Below are positions 1 to 8,827 of a DNA stretch of 37,552 bases, in pieces. Both the position numbers and the translations under genes were made by a program. The stretch spans positions 1 to 37,552 of the forward strand of contig JAPSJT010000008.1 in the NCBI GenBank assembly GCA_031178045.1, in the 5' to 3' direction. Below the pieces are notes generated by a model. It worked only from the letters and a program-made list of their open reading frames with translations. It was not told where the DNA came from and made no database searches. How positions within the stretch are numbered: the first letter of the stretch is position 1; each line of letters opens with the position of its first letter. Origin of the DNA: Agromyces sp. (lineage in GTDB: Bacteria > Actinomycetota > Actinomycetes > Actinomycetales > Microbacteriaceae).

Positions 1-343
1 ATTCGGCCCCGCCGGCGAGGAGCAGTCGTGCATCGCCCGCCCGGACCCGTGCTGCGGCGTTCGCGACGGCGTCGAGCCCCGACCCGCACTGGCGATCGAC
101 CGTGACCCCGGGCACCTGCACGCCGAGGCCGGCGCGCAATGCGGCGACCCTGGCGACGTCGCCGCCCGGCCCCATGCAGTTGCCGAGCACGACATCCTCG
201 ACGGGCAGCCCGGCGGGTGCCACGATGCCGGCCACCGCGGCCAGCACCGGCGCCGCGAGCGCATCGACCGGGTGATCGGCGAACGCGCGGCCCGCCGTGC
301 CGATCGGGGTGCGGCGAGCGGCGACGAGCACCGTCGCGGTCAC
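1..343 (-). CDS. Thiolase / acetyl-CoA acyltransferase, N-terminal part (truncated by window edge)
   Basis: Reverse-strand translation VTATVLVAARRTPIGTAGRAFADHPVDALAAPVLAAV...VEDVVLGNCMGPGGDVARVAALRAGL...VTVDRQCGSGLDAVANAAARVRAGDARLLLAGGAE; thiolase N-domain with the nucleophile motif QCGSGLDA. GTG start overlaps the upstream gene's TGA. Confidence 0.85.
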   Translation of the reverse strand, partial: MTATVLVAARRTPIGTAGRAFADHPVDALAAPVLAAVAGIVAPAGLPVEDVVLGNCMGPGGDVARVAALRAGLGVQVPGVTVDRQCGSGLDAVANAAARVRAGDARLLLAGGAE

Positions 344-1563
344 GAGACGGCTCCGGCATCGGAACGCGGCGGATGCACCGTTCCGGCGTTCGCCAGAATC
401 TCGTTCCTCACTCGCCCCCGTGCGATCTTGCCCGAATCGGTGCGCGGCACCGGCGCGACCACCCAGCGGCGAGGCAACTCGGCAGTGGCGAGTCGGCTCC
501 GAGCCGCGGCGACGACGTCGGCGAGGGTGGCTCCGGCGGCGAGCTCGACGACGGCGACGATGCGTTCGCCGAGCAGCGCATGCGACTCACCGAAGACGGC
601 CGCGGCGTCGACCCCGGGGAGTTGCGCGAGTCGCGCCTCGACGTCCTCGGCGAGCACCGTCGCGCCGGCCGTGGTGATGGCGGCGTCCCCACGCCCGAGC
701 ACCCTGAGTCCGCCCCGTGCCGTGCGCTCGGCGAGGTCGCCCACGGTGGCGAAGCCGTCATCGTCGCGGCGCAGCATCCCGCCCCCGACGACGCCGAGCG
801 CGAGGTAGGGCGATCGCGACCACAGTTCTGCGCCGTGCGATGTCGGGCGCAACTCCACCTCGACGCCAGGGAATGGCACGAGCTCGCCGTGCTCGCCCGC
901 TGCGACGAAGCTGAGCTCGGCTGCCCCGTAGTACTCGATGACGCGGATGCCTCGTGCCTCGGCTCGGGCGGCGAGGTCGGGGCTCATCGCCGCACCGGCC
1001 ACGACCGCGGTTCGCGGCACCGCGTCTCCGTCGAGCAGACGCTGGAGACGGGTCGGCGTCACCTGCACCGCCGTCGCCTCCTCGATCCGATCGCCCACCG
1101 ACGCGCCGAGCCAGAGCGCGTGCAGGGCCGCGTACAGCTGCATCGAGACGTGCAGGGGGGCCGTGATCGCCACGCGGTCGGCCGACGTCAGCCCCGTGAG
1201 CTCGGCGAGCGCCGCGGCGGAGGCGAGCCACGAGTCGTTCGTGCGCGCGACGACGCGAGCGCCGCCCGCGGCATCCGAGGAGCCCGAGGTGCGGAGCGCG
1301 AGCTCCGTGCCCGCCGGGAGCCGATCAGCGATGCGCGCGGCCTCAACGGCATCTCCGCCGACGAGCACGGGACGCCCGCGCTCGAGCGCGGCGAGCACGG
1401 TCGTGATGAGGGGAACGGGCGCCGTGCCGGGGCATCCGATCGGGCCGTCGCCGGCCGGCAGACGGACCTCGGACACGGCGCGCGCGAGCTGCCCGTACGT
1501 CACGACGTCGCCGTCGAACGCGAGGGCGACGTCGTGGCGGGCGCCCCGGAGCCAGCCGGTCAT
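340..1563 (-). CDS. AMP-dependent acyl-CoA synthetase/ligase
   Basis: MTGWLRGARHDVALAFDGDVVTYGQLARAV...LRTSGSSDAAGGARVV...VIEYYGAAELSFVA...VGDLAERTARGGLRVLGRGDAAITTAGATVLAEDVEARL...PRTDSGKIARGRV; adenylate-forming core motifs and C-terminal catalytic Lys (SGKIAR). Start placed at 1563, adjacent to bioY stop. Confidence 0.82.
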   Translation of the reverse strand: MTGWLRGARHDVALAFDGDVVTYGQLARAVSEVRLPAGDGPIGCPGTAPVPLITTVLAALERGRPVLVGGDAVEAARIADRLPAGTELALRTSGSSDAAGGARVVARTNDSWLASAAALAELTGLTSADRVAITAPLHVSMQLYAALHALWLGASVGDRIEEATAVQVTPTRLQRLLDGDAVPRTAVVAGAAMSPDLAARAEARGIRVIEYYGAAELSFVAAGEHGELVPFPGVEVELRPTSHGAELWSRSPYLALGVVGGGMLRRDDDGFATVGDLAERTARGGLRVLGRGDAAITTAGATVLAEDVEARLAQLPGVDAAAVFGESHALLGERIVAVVELAAGATLADVVAAARSRLATAELPRRWVVAPVPRTDSGKIARGRVRNEILANAGTVHPPRSDAGAVS

Positions 1564-2228
1564 GCGACGGGCGCGCTGCCGCGGCGCTGCCACGGCCACG
1601 GCTGCGCCGCGATGATGCCCGGCCAGGCGCGGTGCACGCGCTTCGCGACGAGCACGGTGACGACGACCTTCGCGAGGTCGCCGGGCAGGAACACCGTCGC
1701 TCCGAGGAGCGCCGCGCCGATCGGCGTGCCGGTGATCGCGGCGAAGGCGGGGATTCCGACGAGGTAGATCGCGACGATGCCGCCGAGCGCCGTGGCGGCG
1801 ATCGCCGGCAGAACGCGGTAGCGGGGGAGCAGGCGCGCGGTGCACCAGCCGATGACGGCGGCGCCGAGCAGCCAGCCGACGAGGTAGCCGACCGACGGGC
1901 CGACGAACACGCCGAGCCCGCCGCGACCGCCGGAGAGCAGGGGCAGGCCCGCCGCGACGAGCACGATCAGGAGCAGGACCGCGAGCGTGCCCTTCCTCGC
2001 GCCGAGGATGGCGCCGGCGAGCATCACGCCGAGGGTCTGGAACGTGATCGGCACGGCCATGCCGCCGAGCGAGATGGCGCCGGGCAGCCCGAGCGCGGCG
2101 ATGAGGGCGGCGAAGACGGCGACCTGGGCGAGGTCGGTCGAGCGGATCCCGCGGTTGCGGCGCCGTTCGACGCGGGCCGGTGCGGTCTCGGCGGATGCCT
2201 CGGGCGAGGTCTGCTGGGCGGCGCTCAT
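1560..2228 (-). CDS. bioY: Biotin transporter BioY (S component)
   Basis: TDLAQVAVFAALIAALGLPGAISLGGMAVPITFQTLGVMLAGAILGARKGTLAVLLLIVLVAAGLPLLSGGRGGLGVFVGPSVGYLVGW; typical BioY signature. 4-bp overlap with downstream ligase. Confidence 0.92.
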   Translation of the reverse strand: MSAAQQTSPEASAETAPARVERRRNRGIRSTDLAQVAVFAALIAALGLPGAISLGGMAVPITFQTLGVMLAGAILGARKGTLAVLLLIVLVAAGLPLLSGGRGGLGVFVGPSVGYLVGWLLGAAVIGWCTARLLPRYRVLPAIAATALGGIVAIYLVGIPAFAAITGTPIGAALLGATVFLPGDLAKVVVTVLVAKRVHRAWPGIIAAQPWPWQRRGSAPVA

Positions 2229-2350
2229 CGGTCTGCCTCTCGTCGTGTCGGCCGGGCGGGGTGCCCGAAGATCACGCTACGAAAGACGGGACAGCGGCTT
2301 CTCGATGCGGCCGTACAAGATTGCGCAGCCGATTTTGGAGCGCCGAACGC

Positions 2351-2782
2351 TCAGGCTGCGCGGGCCTCGATCTCGACGCCGTCGTCGCCGATCGCCCCGA
2401 GCGAGGCATCCGCCCGGGTCTCGGTGTCGACGACGGGGTCCGCCCAGAGCACGAGCGGCGACGGCTCCCAGCTGAGGGCGAGCGGCTCGTCTTCGGCAGG
2501 CACGACGACGGCGATCGCCTCGCGCTCGTCGAGCAGGGTGCGTGTGAGCTCAGCGGCGATCTGGTGGGTCAGCATCGCATCGAAGATGCGGTCGGTGTCG
2601 TCGTCACTGCGACGCACGAGTGACCAGGTCCCGCCGGGGCCGATGAATTCCGCGAGCTTCGCGTTCAGGAGCTCGAAGAGGTGTTCGCCACGCAGGTCCG
2701 CCGCGGTGGGACGCGGCGTCGGGGCGGCAGCATGGGCTGAGGCTTGTGCTGCGAGCCTCGCTCTGCGCCAGCGGCGGAACAT
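2351..2782 (-). CDS. Hypothetical protein
   Basis: MFRRWRRARLAAQASAHAAAPTPRPTAADLRGEHLFELLNAKLAEFIGPGGTWSLVRRSDDDTDRIFDAMLTHQIAAELTRTLLDE...; protein-like composition; start at 2782 preferred over 2812 because of an upstream purine-rich SD-like stretch. Confidence 0.6.
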   Translation of the reverse strand: MFRRWRRARLAAQASAHAAAPTPRPTAADLRGEHLFELLNAKLAEFIGPGGTWSLVRRSDDDTDRIFDAMLTHQIAAELTRTLLDEREAIAVVVPAEDEPLALSWEPSPLVLWADPVVDTETRADASLGAIGDDGVEIEARAA

Positions 2783-2935
2783 CGGTGGCCCCTCTCGGTG
2801 GTCGGATCGCACGATCTGGTCGTGCGGCGGGTCTGCATTCAGTCTCAGGCCTCGCGCCGCGGATCGCGGGTGACACGCCGCATTCCCCGGGTTGCGGCCG
2901 GGGAACGGGGGGAACTCGAGCGGGAGATGCCGCCG

Positions 2936-3124
2936 CTAGTCGATGAGTTCGGCGCGCTTGTCCTCGTCGGCGACCGTGCCGATCGCGATGGCGAGGCTCG
3001 CCGCCCACGAGATCCACATGAGCAGGAGGCGCCAGTCTCGAGGACCCGATGCCGTCGCCTTGATGACCCCGACCGCGCCGAAGATCGCACTGATCACTGC
3101 TCCGCTGAAGAGGTACTTGCGCAT
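2936..3124 (-). CDS. Small membrane protein
   Basis: MRKYLFSGAVISAIFGAVGVIKATASGPRDWRLLLMWISWAASLAIAIGTVADEDKRAELID; two hydrophobic segments; -10-like TAGCGT 6 nt before ATG on the minus strand. Confidence 0.65.
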   Translation of the reverse strand: MRKYLFSGAVISAIFGAVGVIKATASGPRDWRLLLMWISWAASLAIAIGTVADEDKRAELID

Positions 3125-3174
3125 GCGGCAACGCTACCGCGACGTGAAGGGGCGCTGTGAGTCATCCGTGAATC

Positions 3175-3207
3175 TGACCGATCGGGCAGGTTCTGACCGA
3201 TCGGTCA
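3175..3207. promoter_or_regulatory. Putative TetR operator: TGACCGATCGGGCA (3175-3188) and perfect palindrome TGACCGATCGGTCA (3194-3207)
   Basis: Two near-identical 14-mers 19 bp apart, just upstream of the tetR start and its -10-like TAGCGT (3210-3215). Confidence 0.75.
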
Positions 3208-3222
3208 ATTAGCGTCGGATGC

Positions 3223-3825
3223 ATGCCCACCGATGCCATACCGACGATCCGCGTGCGCGCCGCCGACGAGCTCAAGCACGTCGCGCTCGAGCAGTTCGCG
3301 CGCGTCGGGTTCGCCGCCTCCTCGCTGCAGCACATCGCCGACCACGCGGGGTACTCGAAGTCGAGCGTGCTCTACCACTACGCCTCGAAGGAGGCACTGC
3401 TCGAGGCCGCCATCGAGCCGGCGGTGGCCGAGTTCGAATCCGTGCTCGAGGACTTCCTCGCCGAACGCGGGAGCGGTCGACGCCGCCTGCTCGTCGAGCG
3501 GGTCGTCGACGTTCTGCTCGAGCATCGGGAGGCGGTGCACGTCTTCCTCATCCAGGGGCCGAGCCTCGACCTCCCGATCATCCACCGGGCGAACGCGGCG
3601 GTGCGCCGACTCGCGGCCGCCATCGCCGAGGAGCGCGAGAGCGTGGCCGAGCAGGTGCGCTTCGGGGTCGCGCTCGGCGGCGCGGCGTTCCTGCTCACCG
3701 CGGGTCGGTCGTTCGCCGACGAGCACCCTCTCCCCGACGACGACGAGTTGCGGGAGGTGCTGCACTCCGTGCTCGCCGAGCTGCTCACCCCGGCAGACGG
3801 CTGCCGCCGGAACACCGACGACTGA
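3223..3825 (+). CDS. TetR/AcrR-family transcriptional regulator
   Basis: ELKHVALEQFARVGFAASSLQHIADHAGYSKSSVLYHYASKEALLEAAIEPA; canonical TetR HTH. Confidence 0.9.
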   Translation: MPTDAIPTIRVRAADELKHVALEQFARVGFAASSLQHIADHAGYSKSSVLYHYASKEALLEAAIEPAVAEFESVLEDFLAERGSGRRRLLVERVVDVLLEHREAVHVFLIQGPSLDLPIIHRANAAVRRLAAAIAEERESVAEQVRFGVALGGAAFLLTAGRSFADEHPLPDDDELREVLHSVLAELLTPADGCRRNTDD

Positions 3826-3835
3826 GAGACATCCC

Positions 3836-6721
3836 GTGGCACTCCTCCTCCACCGCATCGGCGGATTCGCGTTCCGGCGCGCCTGGCTCGTCATCTCGGC
3901 CTGGGTGCTCGCCCTCGCCGCGCTCCTCGGCGCCGGCATCGGCCTCGGCGGCCAGCTGCAGGACTCCTTCGCGATCCCCGGAACCGAATCGCAGACGGCG
4001 ATCGACCAGCTGGCCGCCGTGTTCCCGCAGACGGCCGGCGCCGCAGCCAAGTCCGTCGTCGAGGCGCCCGACGGGGCATCCGTCGAGGAAGCCTCGTACC
4101 GCGACGCGATCGAAGCGATGGAAGCCGAGCTCGAGCAGGTCGACGGGGTGGCGAGCGTGCTCGGCCCCTTCGACGAGTACGCGGGCGACCAGGTCTCGTC
4201 CGACGAGCGCACTGCCTACATCCAGGTCACGTTCGACGGGCCCGTGACCGAGGTGACGCCCGAGTCGCTCGAGCAGGTCATGGCGACGGGTGACCTCGGC
4301 CGCTCGGCAGGCCTCGAGGTCGCGTTCGGCGGCGACGTCTTCCAGGAGACGAGCTTCGGGCTCACGATCACCGAGGTCTTCGGCGTGCTCTTCGCCGCAG
4401 TCGTGCTCCTCATCACCTTCGGTTCGCTGCTCTCGGCCGGGATGCCGCTGCTCACCGCCCTCGTCGGCGTCGGGGCGGCATTCGGCGGCATCTCGATCGT
4501 CGCGGCGTTCACGACGGTCTCCTCGACGGCGCCGATGCTCGCCGTCATGATCGGCCTCGCCGTCGGCATCGACTACGCGCTCTTCATCCTGTCGCGCCAC
4601 CGCAACCAGCTCGCCCGCGGGGAGGACCCCGAGGAATCGGCGGCCGAGGCGGTCGCCACCGCCGGCGGGGCCGTCGTCTTCGCCGGCCTCACCGTGATCA
4701 TCGCGCTGCTCGGCCTGCTCGTCGTCGGCATCCCCTTCCTCAGTGTCATGGGCGTCGGCGCCGCGTTCGCCGTCTTCATCGCCGTCGCCGGCGCCGTGAC
4801 GCTGCTGCCCGCGCTCCTCGGCGTGCTCGGCCGGCGGCTCGTGCCGAAGCCGGGCAGCCGTGCCCACCGCCGGGCCAACGCCCACGATGACAGCGGCCGC
4901 CGCACGCTCGGCCGGCGATGGGTCGACCTCGTGCTGAAGGCACCCGTCGTCTTCGTCGTCGCGGTCGTCGGCGTGCTCGGCGCAGCCGCGATCCCGGCCG
5001 CGAGCCTCGACCTGAACCTGCCGAACGGCTCGGGCGCGGAAGGGTCGAGCCAGCGCGAGGCGTACGAGATGATCGAGAACGGTTTCGGTCCCGGGTACAA
5101 CGGGCCGCTCATCGTGACGGTCGACATCACGCAGACGACCGACGTGTTCGACGACCTCGACGCGATCGGCTCGCGGCTCGGCGAGCTCGACGATGTGGCC
5201 TTCGTCGGCGAGGGCCTGCCGAACGAGACCGTGGACACCGCGATCATCCAGGTCATCCCCGAGAGCGCGCCCGATTCGCCCGAGACGAAGGCGCTCGTCG
5301 AGACGATCCGCGAGCTGCGACCCTCGATCGAGGCCGACTTCGGCACCCCGATCGCCGTCACGGGCTACACGGCGGTCGCGATCGACATCTCGAACCGCCT
5401 CGCCGACGCGCTCATCCCCTTCGCGCTCATCGTGGTGGGCCTCTCGATCGTGCTGCTGCTCATGGTGTTCCGCTCGGTCTTCGTGCCGGTGAAGGCCGCC
5501 CTCGGCTTCCTCCTCTCGGCGTTCGGCGCGATCGGCGTGACCGTCGCGATCTTCCAGTGGGGCTGGTTCGCCGAGCTGCTGCACGTCGAACCGGGGCCGA
5601 TCCTCAGCTTCCTGCCGATCCTCCTCATGGCCGTGCTCTTCGGCCTCGCGATGGACTACGAGGTGTTCCTCGTCTCGGGCATGCGCGAGGAGTTCGTGAA
5701 GACGGGGGAGGCGAGGCGATCGGTCGTGCACGGCTTCCAGCACGCCGCCCGGGTCGTCACTGCCGCCGCCCTCATCATGTTCTTCGTCTTCTTCGCTTTC
5801 GTCCCCGAAGGCTCAGGGGTGATCAAGGGGATCGCGTTCGCGCTCGCGATCGGTGTCGTATTCGACGCGTTCCTCGTGCGGATGACGCTCGTACCCGCCG
5901 CGATGGCACTGGCAGGGAACGCCGCCTGGTGGCTGCCGGGCTGGCTCGCGAAGCGGCTTCCCGTCGTCGACATCGAGGGCGAGGGCCTGCGCGAACACCT
6001 CGAGCTCGAGGAGTGGGCCGCTGCCCGTCCGGCTGCCGTGAACGCCGATGGCGCCGTGTTCGGCCTCGTGGAGCGCCCGATCGGTCCCATCACCGTCGAG
6101 GTGCCCGTCGGCGCCGTGCTCGCCGTGCGGGGCGACGCGGTCGATCGCCGCATCGTCGCCGCGACCCTCGCCGGGCGACTGGCACCCGTGGCGGGTCGCC
6201 TTGCGGTGCTCGGGGCCCCACTTCCGTCGGATGCGCGAGCCGTCATGCGTCGGGTGGCGATCGCCGAGGTGACGACGGATGCCGCGGGCGGCGGCACCGC
6301 CGGCGATGTCGTGGCCCGGCGACTCGACGCCACCCGTCCGTGGTACCGCCTCGCGCCGTCGACCGCACTCGTGCGCACGTGGACGCGACGCGCCGCCGAC
6401 GCGTTCGGGCCCGGCGCCGACGGCCCGCGCTTCGACGTCGACACGCCGCTCGCCTCGCTCGGCCTCGAGGCGCGCCTCCTCGTTGCCGTCGCTGCGGCAC
6501 TCGCCGAGCGACCGCGGGCGGTCGTGCTCGACCTCGACGACGAGCCGGGGGTGTCGAGCCCCGAGCTGTGGCTCGCGCTCGCCGAGCTCGTGCCGGCGAC
6601 GGTCACGATCATCGTCGGACTGGGCGCGACCGCCGTCTCACCCGATGCCTCGCCCGAGCTCGCGGCTCGCGGAATCCGGACCATCGAACCCGTCTCGACC
6701 GTGAAGGAGCTCGCACGATGA
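3836..6721 (+). CDS. MMPL-family RND transporter with a C-terminal degenerate ABC-ATPase-like extension
   Basis: GTG start at 3836 (VALLLHRIGGFAFRRAWLVISAWVLALAALLGAGIGLG); MMPL motifs MIGLAVGIDYALFILSRHRNQLARGEDPEESAAEAVATAGGAVVFAGLTVIIAL and AVLFGLAMDYEVFLVSGMREEF. About 230 extra residues follow the last TM region (from ~6019). Confidence 0.92.
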   Translation: MALLLHRIGGFAFRRAWLVISAWVLALAALLGAGIGLGGQLQDSFAIPGTESQTAIDQLAAVFPQTAGAAAKSVVEAPDGASVEEASYRDAIEAMEAELEQVDGVASVLGPFDEYAGDQVSSDERTAYIQVTFDGPVTEVTPESLEQVMATGDLGRSAGLEVAFGGDVFQETSFGLTITEVFGVLFAAVVLLITFGSLLSAGMPLLTALVGVGAAFGGISIVAAFTTVSSTAPMLAVMIGLAVGIDYALFILSRHRNQLARGEDPEESAAEAVATAGGAVVFAGLTVIIALLGLLVVGIPFLSVMGVGAAFAVFIAVAGAVTLLPALLGVLGRRLVPKPGSRAHRRANAHDDSGRRTLGRRWVDLVLKAPVVFVVAVVGVLGAAAIPAASLDLNLPNGSGAEGSSQREAYEMIENGFGPGYNGPLIVTVDITQTTDVFDDLDAIGSRLGELDDVAFVGEGLPNETVDTAIIQVIPESAPDSPETKALVETIRELRPSIEADFGTPIAVTGYTAVAIDISNRLADALIPFALIVVGLSIVLLLMVFRSVFVPVKAALGFLLSAFGAIGVTVAIFQWGWFAELLHVEPGPILSFLPILLMAVLFGLAMDYEVFLVSGMREEFVKTGEARRSVVHGFQHAARVVTAAALIMFFVFFAFVPEGSGVIKGIAFALAIGVVFDAFLVRMTLVPAAMALAGNAAWWLPGWLAKRLPVVDIEGEGLREHLELEEWAAARPAAVNADGAVFGLVERPIGPITVEVPVGAVLAVRGDAVDRRIVAATLAGRLAPVAGRLAVLGAPLPSDARAVMRRVAIAEVTTDAAGGGTAGDVVARRLDATRPWYRLAPSTALVRTWTRRAADAFGPGADGPRFDVDTPLASLGLEARLLVAVAAALAERPRAVVLDLDDEPGVSSPELWLALAELVPATVTIIVGLGATAVSPDASPELAARGIRTIEPVSTVKELAR

Positions 6722-8676
6722 GCACCCGACTCTCTCGACTCCTCGGCGCCACGCCGACCGAACGACGCGTGCGTCACGGCGCGCTCGTCGCGGCCGTCAT
6801 CGCCGTGCCGCTCGCCGTCGCCGGCCTCGTCTCGGGCGCATTCGCCGGCGCGAACGACAACCTCGAGACCATTCCCGCGATCGTCGTGAACAACGACGAG
6901 ATGGTCACCATGACCCTGCCCGACGGCACCGAGCAGCCCGTGCTCGCCGGTCGCCAGCTCGTCACCGAGCTCACGGGCGGCGACAGCGCCGGGTTCGAGT
7001 GGACGATCTCGAACGACGACGAAGCCGCCGACCTGCTCGCCTCCGGAGACGCCTACGCGGTGCTCACGATCCCGTCGGACTTCTCGTCGTCGGTCACGTC
7101 GCTTTCGAGCGACGCGCCCACGCAGGCGAACCTCGACATCCGCACCGACGACGCGCACGGCTACCTCGCCGGCGCGGTCGCCCAGTCGGTCGGCGACGCG
7201 ATGACGGGCGCGTTCGGTCGCGAGCTCACGGCGCAGTACCTCGAGGGGTTCTACTCGAACCTCGCGACGGTGGGCGGTTCGCTTGGCGAAGCCGCCGACG
7301 GGGCGACGCAGATCTCCTCGGGCGTCGACGGCCTCGCAAGCGGGCTCGGCACGCTCTCGAGCGGCGTCGCGACCGCCGCGACAGGTGCGACCGACGCCGC
7401 GCGCGGCGCTGCCGCGTACGCCGACGGCGTGGCGCAGTACACGGGCGGCGTGGCGGACTACGCCGCCGGCGTCGACGGGCTCGTGGGAGGCGTCGGTCAG
7501 CTGTCATCGAAGACCGATGGACTCGGTCAGCTCGGCACCGGGGTATCCGGATTCGTGAGCGCGGTCGATGGATACTCGGCTCAGCTCGCCGACGTCACCG
7601 CGAGGATCCTCGCGAATACGGACCCGACGGCGATTCCGGCCCTCTACAAGGAGCTCGCGACGGTCAGCGGCACGCTCGACGCGATCGCTGATCAGGGACC
7701 CCCTCTCGCCGCGGGCGCGGCGGGTCTCGCATCGCTCGAGACCGGCATCGATCACCTCGCCGGCGGCGCGGAGCAGCTCGCGGCCGGGTCGCAGCCACTC
7801 CGGGACGGCGGCGCCGAGGTCGCCGCCGGTGGCGACGAGCTCGCGGCCGGCATCGGCGAGCTCGCGACCGGGCTCGGGCAGCTCTCGGCCGGTGCGGCCG
7901 ATGCCGCGTCGGGTGCGGCGCAGCTCGCGTCGGGCGCGGACGAGCTCGCGACCGGACTCGCCTCGGGCGCCGAGCAGGCGAGCGCGCTGACCGACGTGGA
8001 TGCCGCGAAGACCGCCGACGTCGTCGCCGAGCCGGTGACCGCGGCGGCCGAGCGCGACCACGAGATCGGGTCGATCGGCGAGGTGATCGGCATGCTGTTC
8101 GTGCCGATCGGGCTGTGGATCGGGGCGATGGCGATGTTCCTCGTCTTCCGTCCGTTCGGTCGCGAGGCCCTGCGCAGCACGGCCACGACGGCCGGCCTCG
8201 TCGGTCGGGCGCTCGCTCGCGCCGGGCTCCTCGCGCTCGCGCAGGCCGTCACGGTGGTGCTGCTCCTGCACGGCGCCCTCGGCGTCGCGTGGACGCTCCT
8301 GCCGCAGACCCTCGCGTTCGCGGCACTGCTCGCCCTCGCGTTCACCGCCGTGCACGCGTTCCTCACCGTCGCGTTCGGGCGCGCGGGCATGCTCGTCTCG
8401 CTCGTGCTCGTGGCACTGCAGCTCGCGGCATCCGGCGGCCTGTATCCGATCGAGGTGCTGAGCGGCCCGTTCCAGGCGATCAGCCCGTTCCTTCCGTTGA
8501 CGTGGGCCGTGCAGGGCATGCAGCTCATCGTCTCCGGAGCGGGCGGCGGGGCGGTCGCCGCGGCGGCCGGAGCCGTCGCGTTGTTCGGGATCCTCGGCGC
8601 GATCGGCACGGCGTTCATCGTGGCCCGACGGCGTGGCATCCGCTCGATCGGATTCGCGGCGACCGCGCTCGGCTGA
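6718..8676 (+). CDS. YhgE/Pip-family membrane protein
   Basis: ATG overlaps MMPL TGA. PLAVAGLVSGAFAGANDNLETIPAIVVNNDE..., long central repetitive Gly/Ala/Leu region (SxLxxGxxxLxxG-like), C-terminal TM domain ending ...GTAFIVARRRGIRSIGFAATALG. The 4918-8676 ORF is an upstream frame extension. Confidence 0.85.
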   Translation: MSTRLSRLLGATPTERRVRHGALVAAVIAVPLAVAGLVSGAFAGANDNLETIPAIVVNNDEMVTMTLPDGTEQPVLAGRQLVTELTGGDSAGFEWTISNDDEAADLLASGDAYAVLTIPSDFSSSVTSLSSDAPTQANLDIRTDDAHGYLAGAVAQSVGDAMTGAFGRELTAQYLEGFYSNLATVGGSLGEAADGATQISSGVDGLASGLGTLSSGVATAATGATDAARGAAAYADGVAQYTGGVADYAAGVDGLVGGVGQLSSKTDGLGQLGTGVSGFVSAVDGYSAQLADVTARILANTDPTAIPALYKELATVSGTLDAIADQGPPLAAGAAGLASLETGIDHLAGGAEQLAAGSQPLRDGGAEVAAGGDELAAGIGELATGLGQLSAGAADAASGAAQLASGADELATGLASGAEQASALTDVDAAKTADVVAEPVTAAAERDHEIGSIGEVIGMLFVPIGLWIGAMAMFLVFRPFGREALRSTATTAGLVGRALARAGLLALAQAVTVVLLLHGALGVAWTLLPQTLAFAALLALAFTAVHAFLTVAFGRAGMLVSLVLVALQLAASGGLYPIEVLSGPFQAISPFLPLTWAVQGMQLIVSGAGGGAVAAAAGAVALFGILGAIGTAFIVARRRGIRSIGFAATALG

Positions 8677-8827
8677 GCCTCCGGCCACGCTCGAGTCGAC
8701 GCGCCTGTTCGCCGGGGGGCGCCGCTCTCGTTCACCCCTGCGACATGTCCGACGGTTCCCGCAACCCCGACGGGCGGGGGACGGCCGACTGTTAGCCTGA
8801 GGAACCGCGAGGAGGGACATCCAGCAT

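Noticed and set aside
139-1767. 542-aa + strand ORF and other long Arg/Ala-rich ORFs opposite known genes (3785-5743 -, 8792-11245 -, 12914-14599 -, 18757-20415 -, 20944-22452 -, 23837-25207 -)
   Set aside because: Antisense shadows of well-supported genes in GC-rich DNA; low-complexity Arg/Glu/Asp/Ala composition, no domain motifs.
3233-3835. N-terminal extension of the 1162-aa MMPL ORF
   Set aside because: Shadow frame over tetR; Ser/Arg/Pro-rich; true start is GTG 3836.
4918-6717. 5' part of the 1252-aa ORF 4918-8676
   Set aside because: Out-of-frame shadow of the MMPL gene; real YhgE/Pip start is the ATG at 6718 overlapping the MMPL stop.
7250-8010. Tandem repeat array as a mobile or CRISPR-like element
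   Set aside because: Repeats are codon-phased low complexity within the YhgE/Pip coding sequence.
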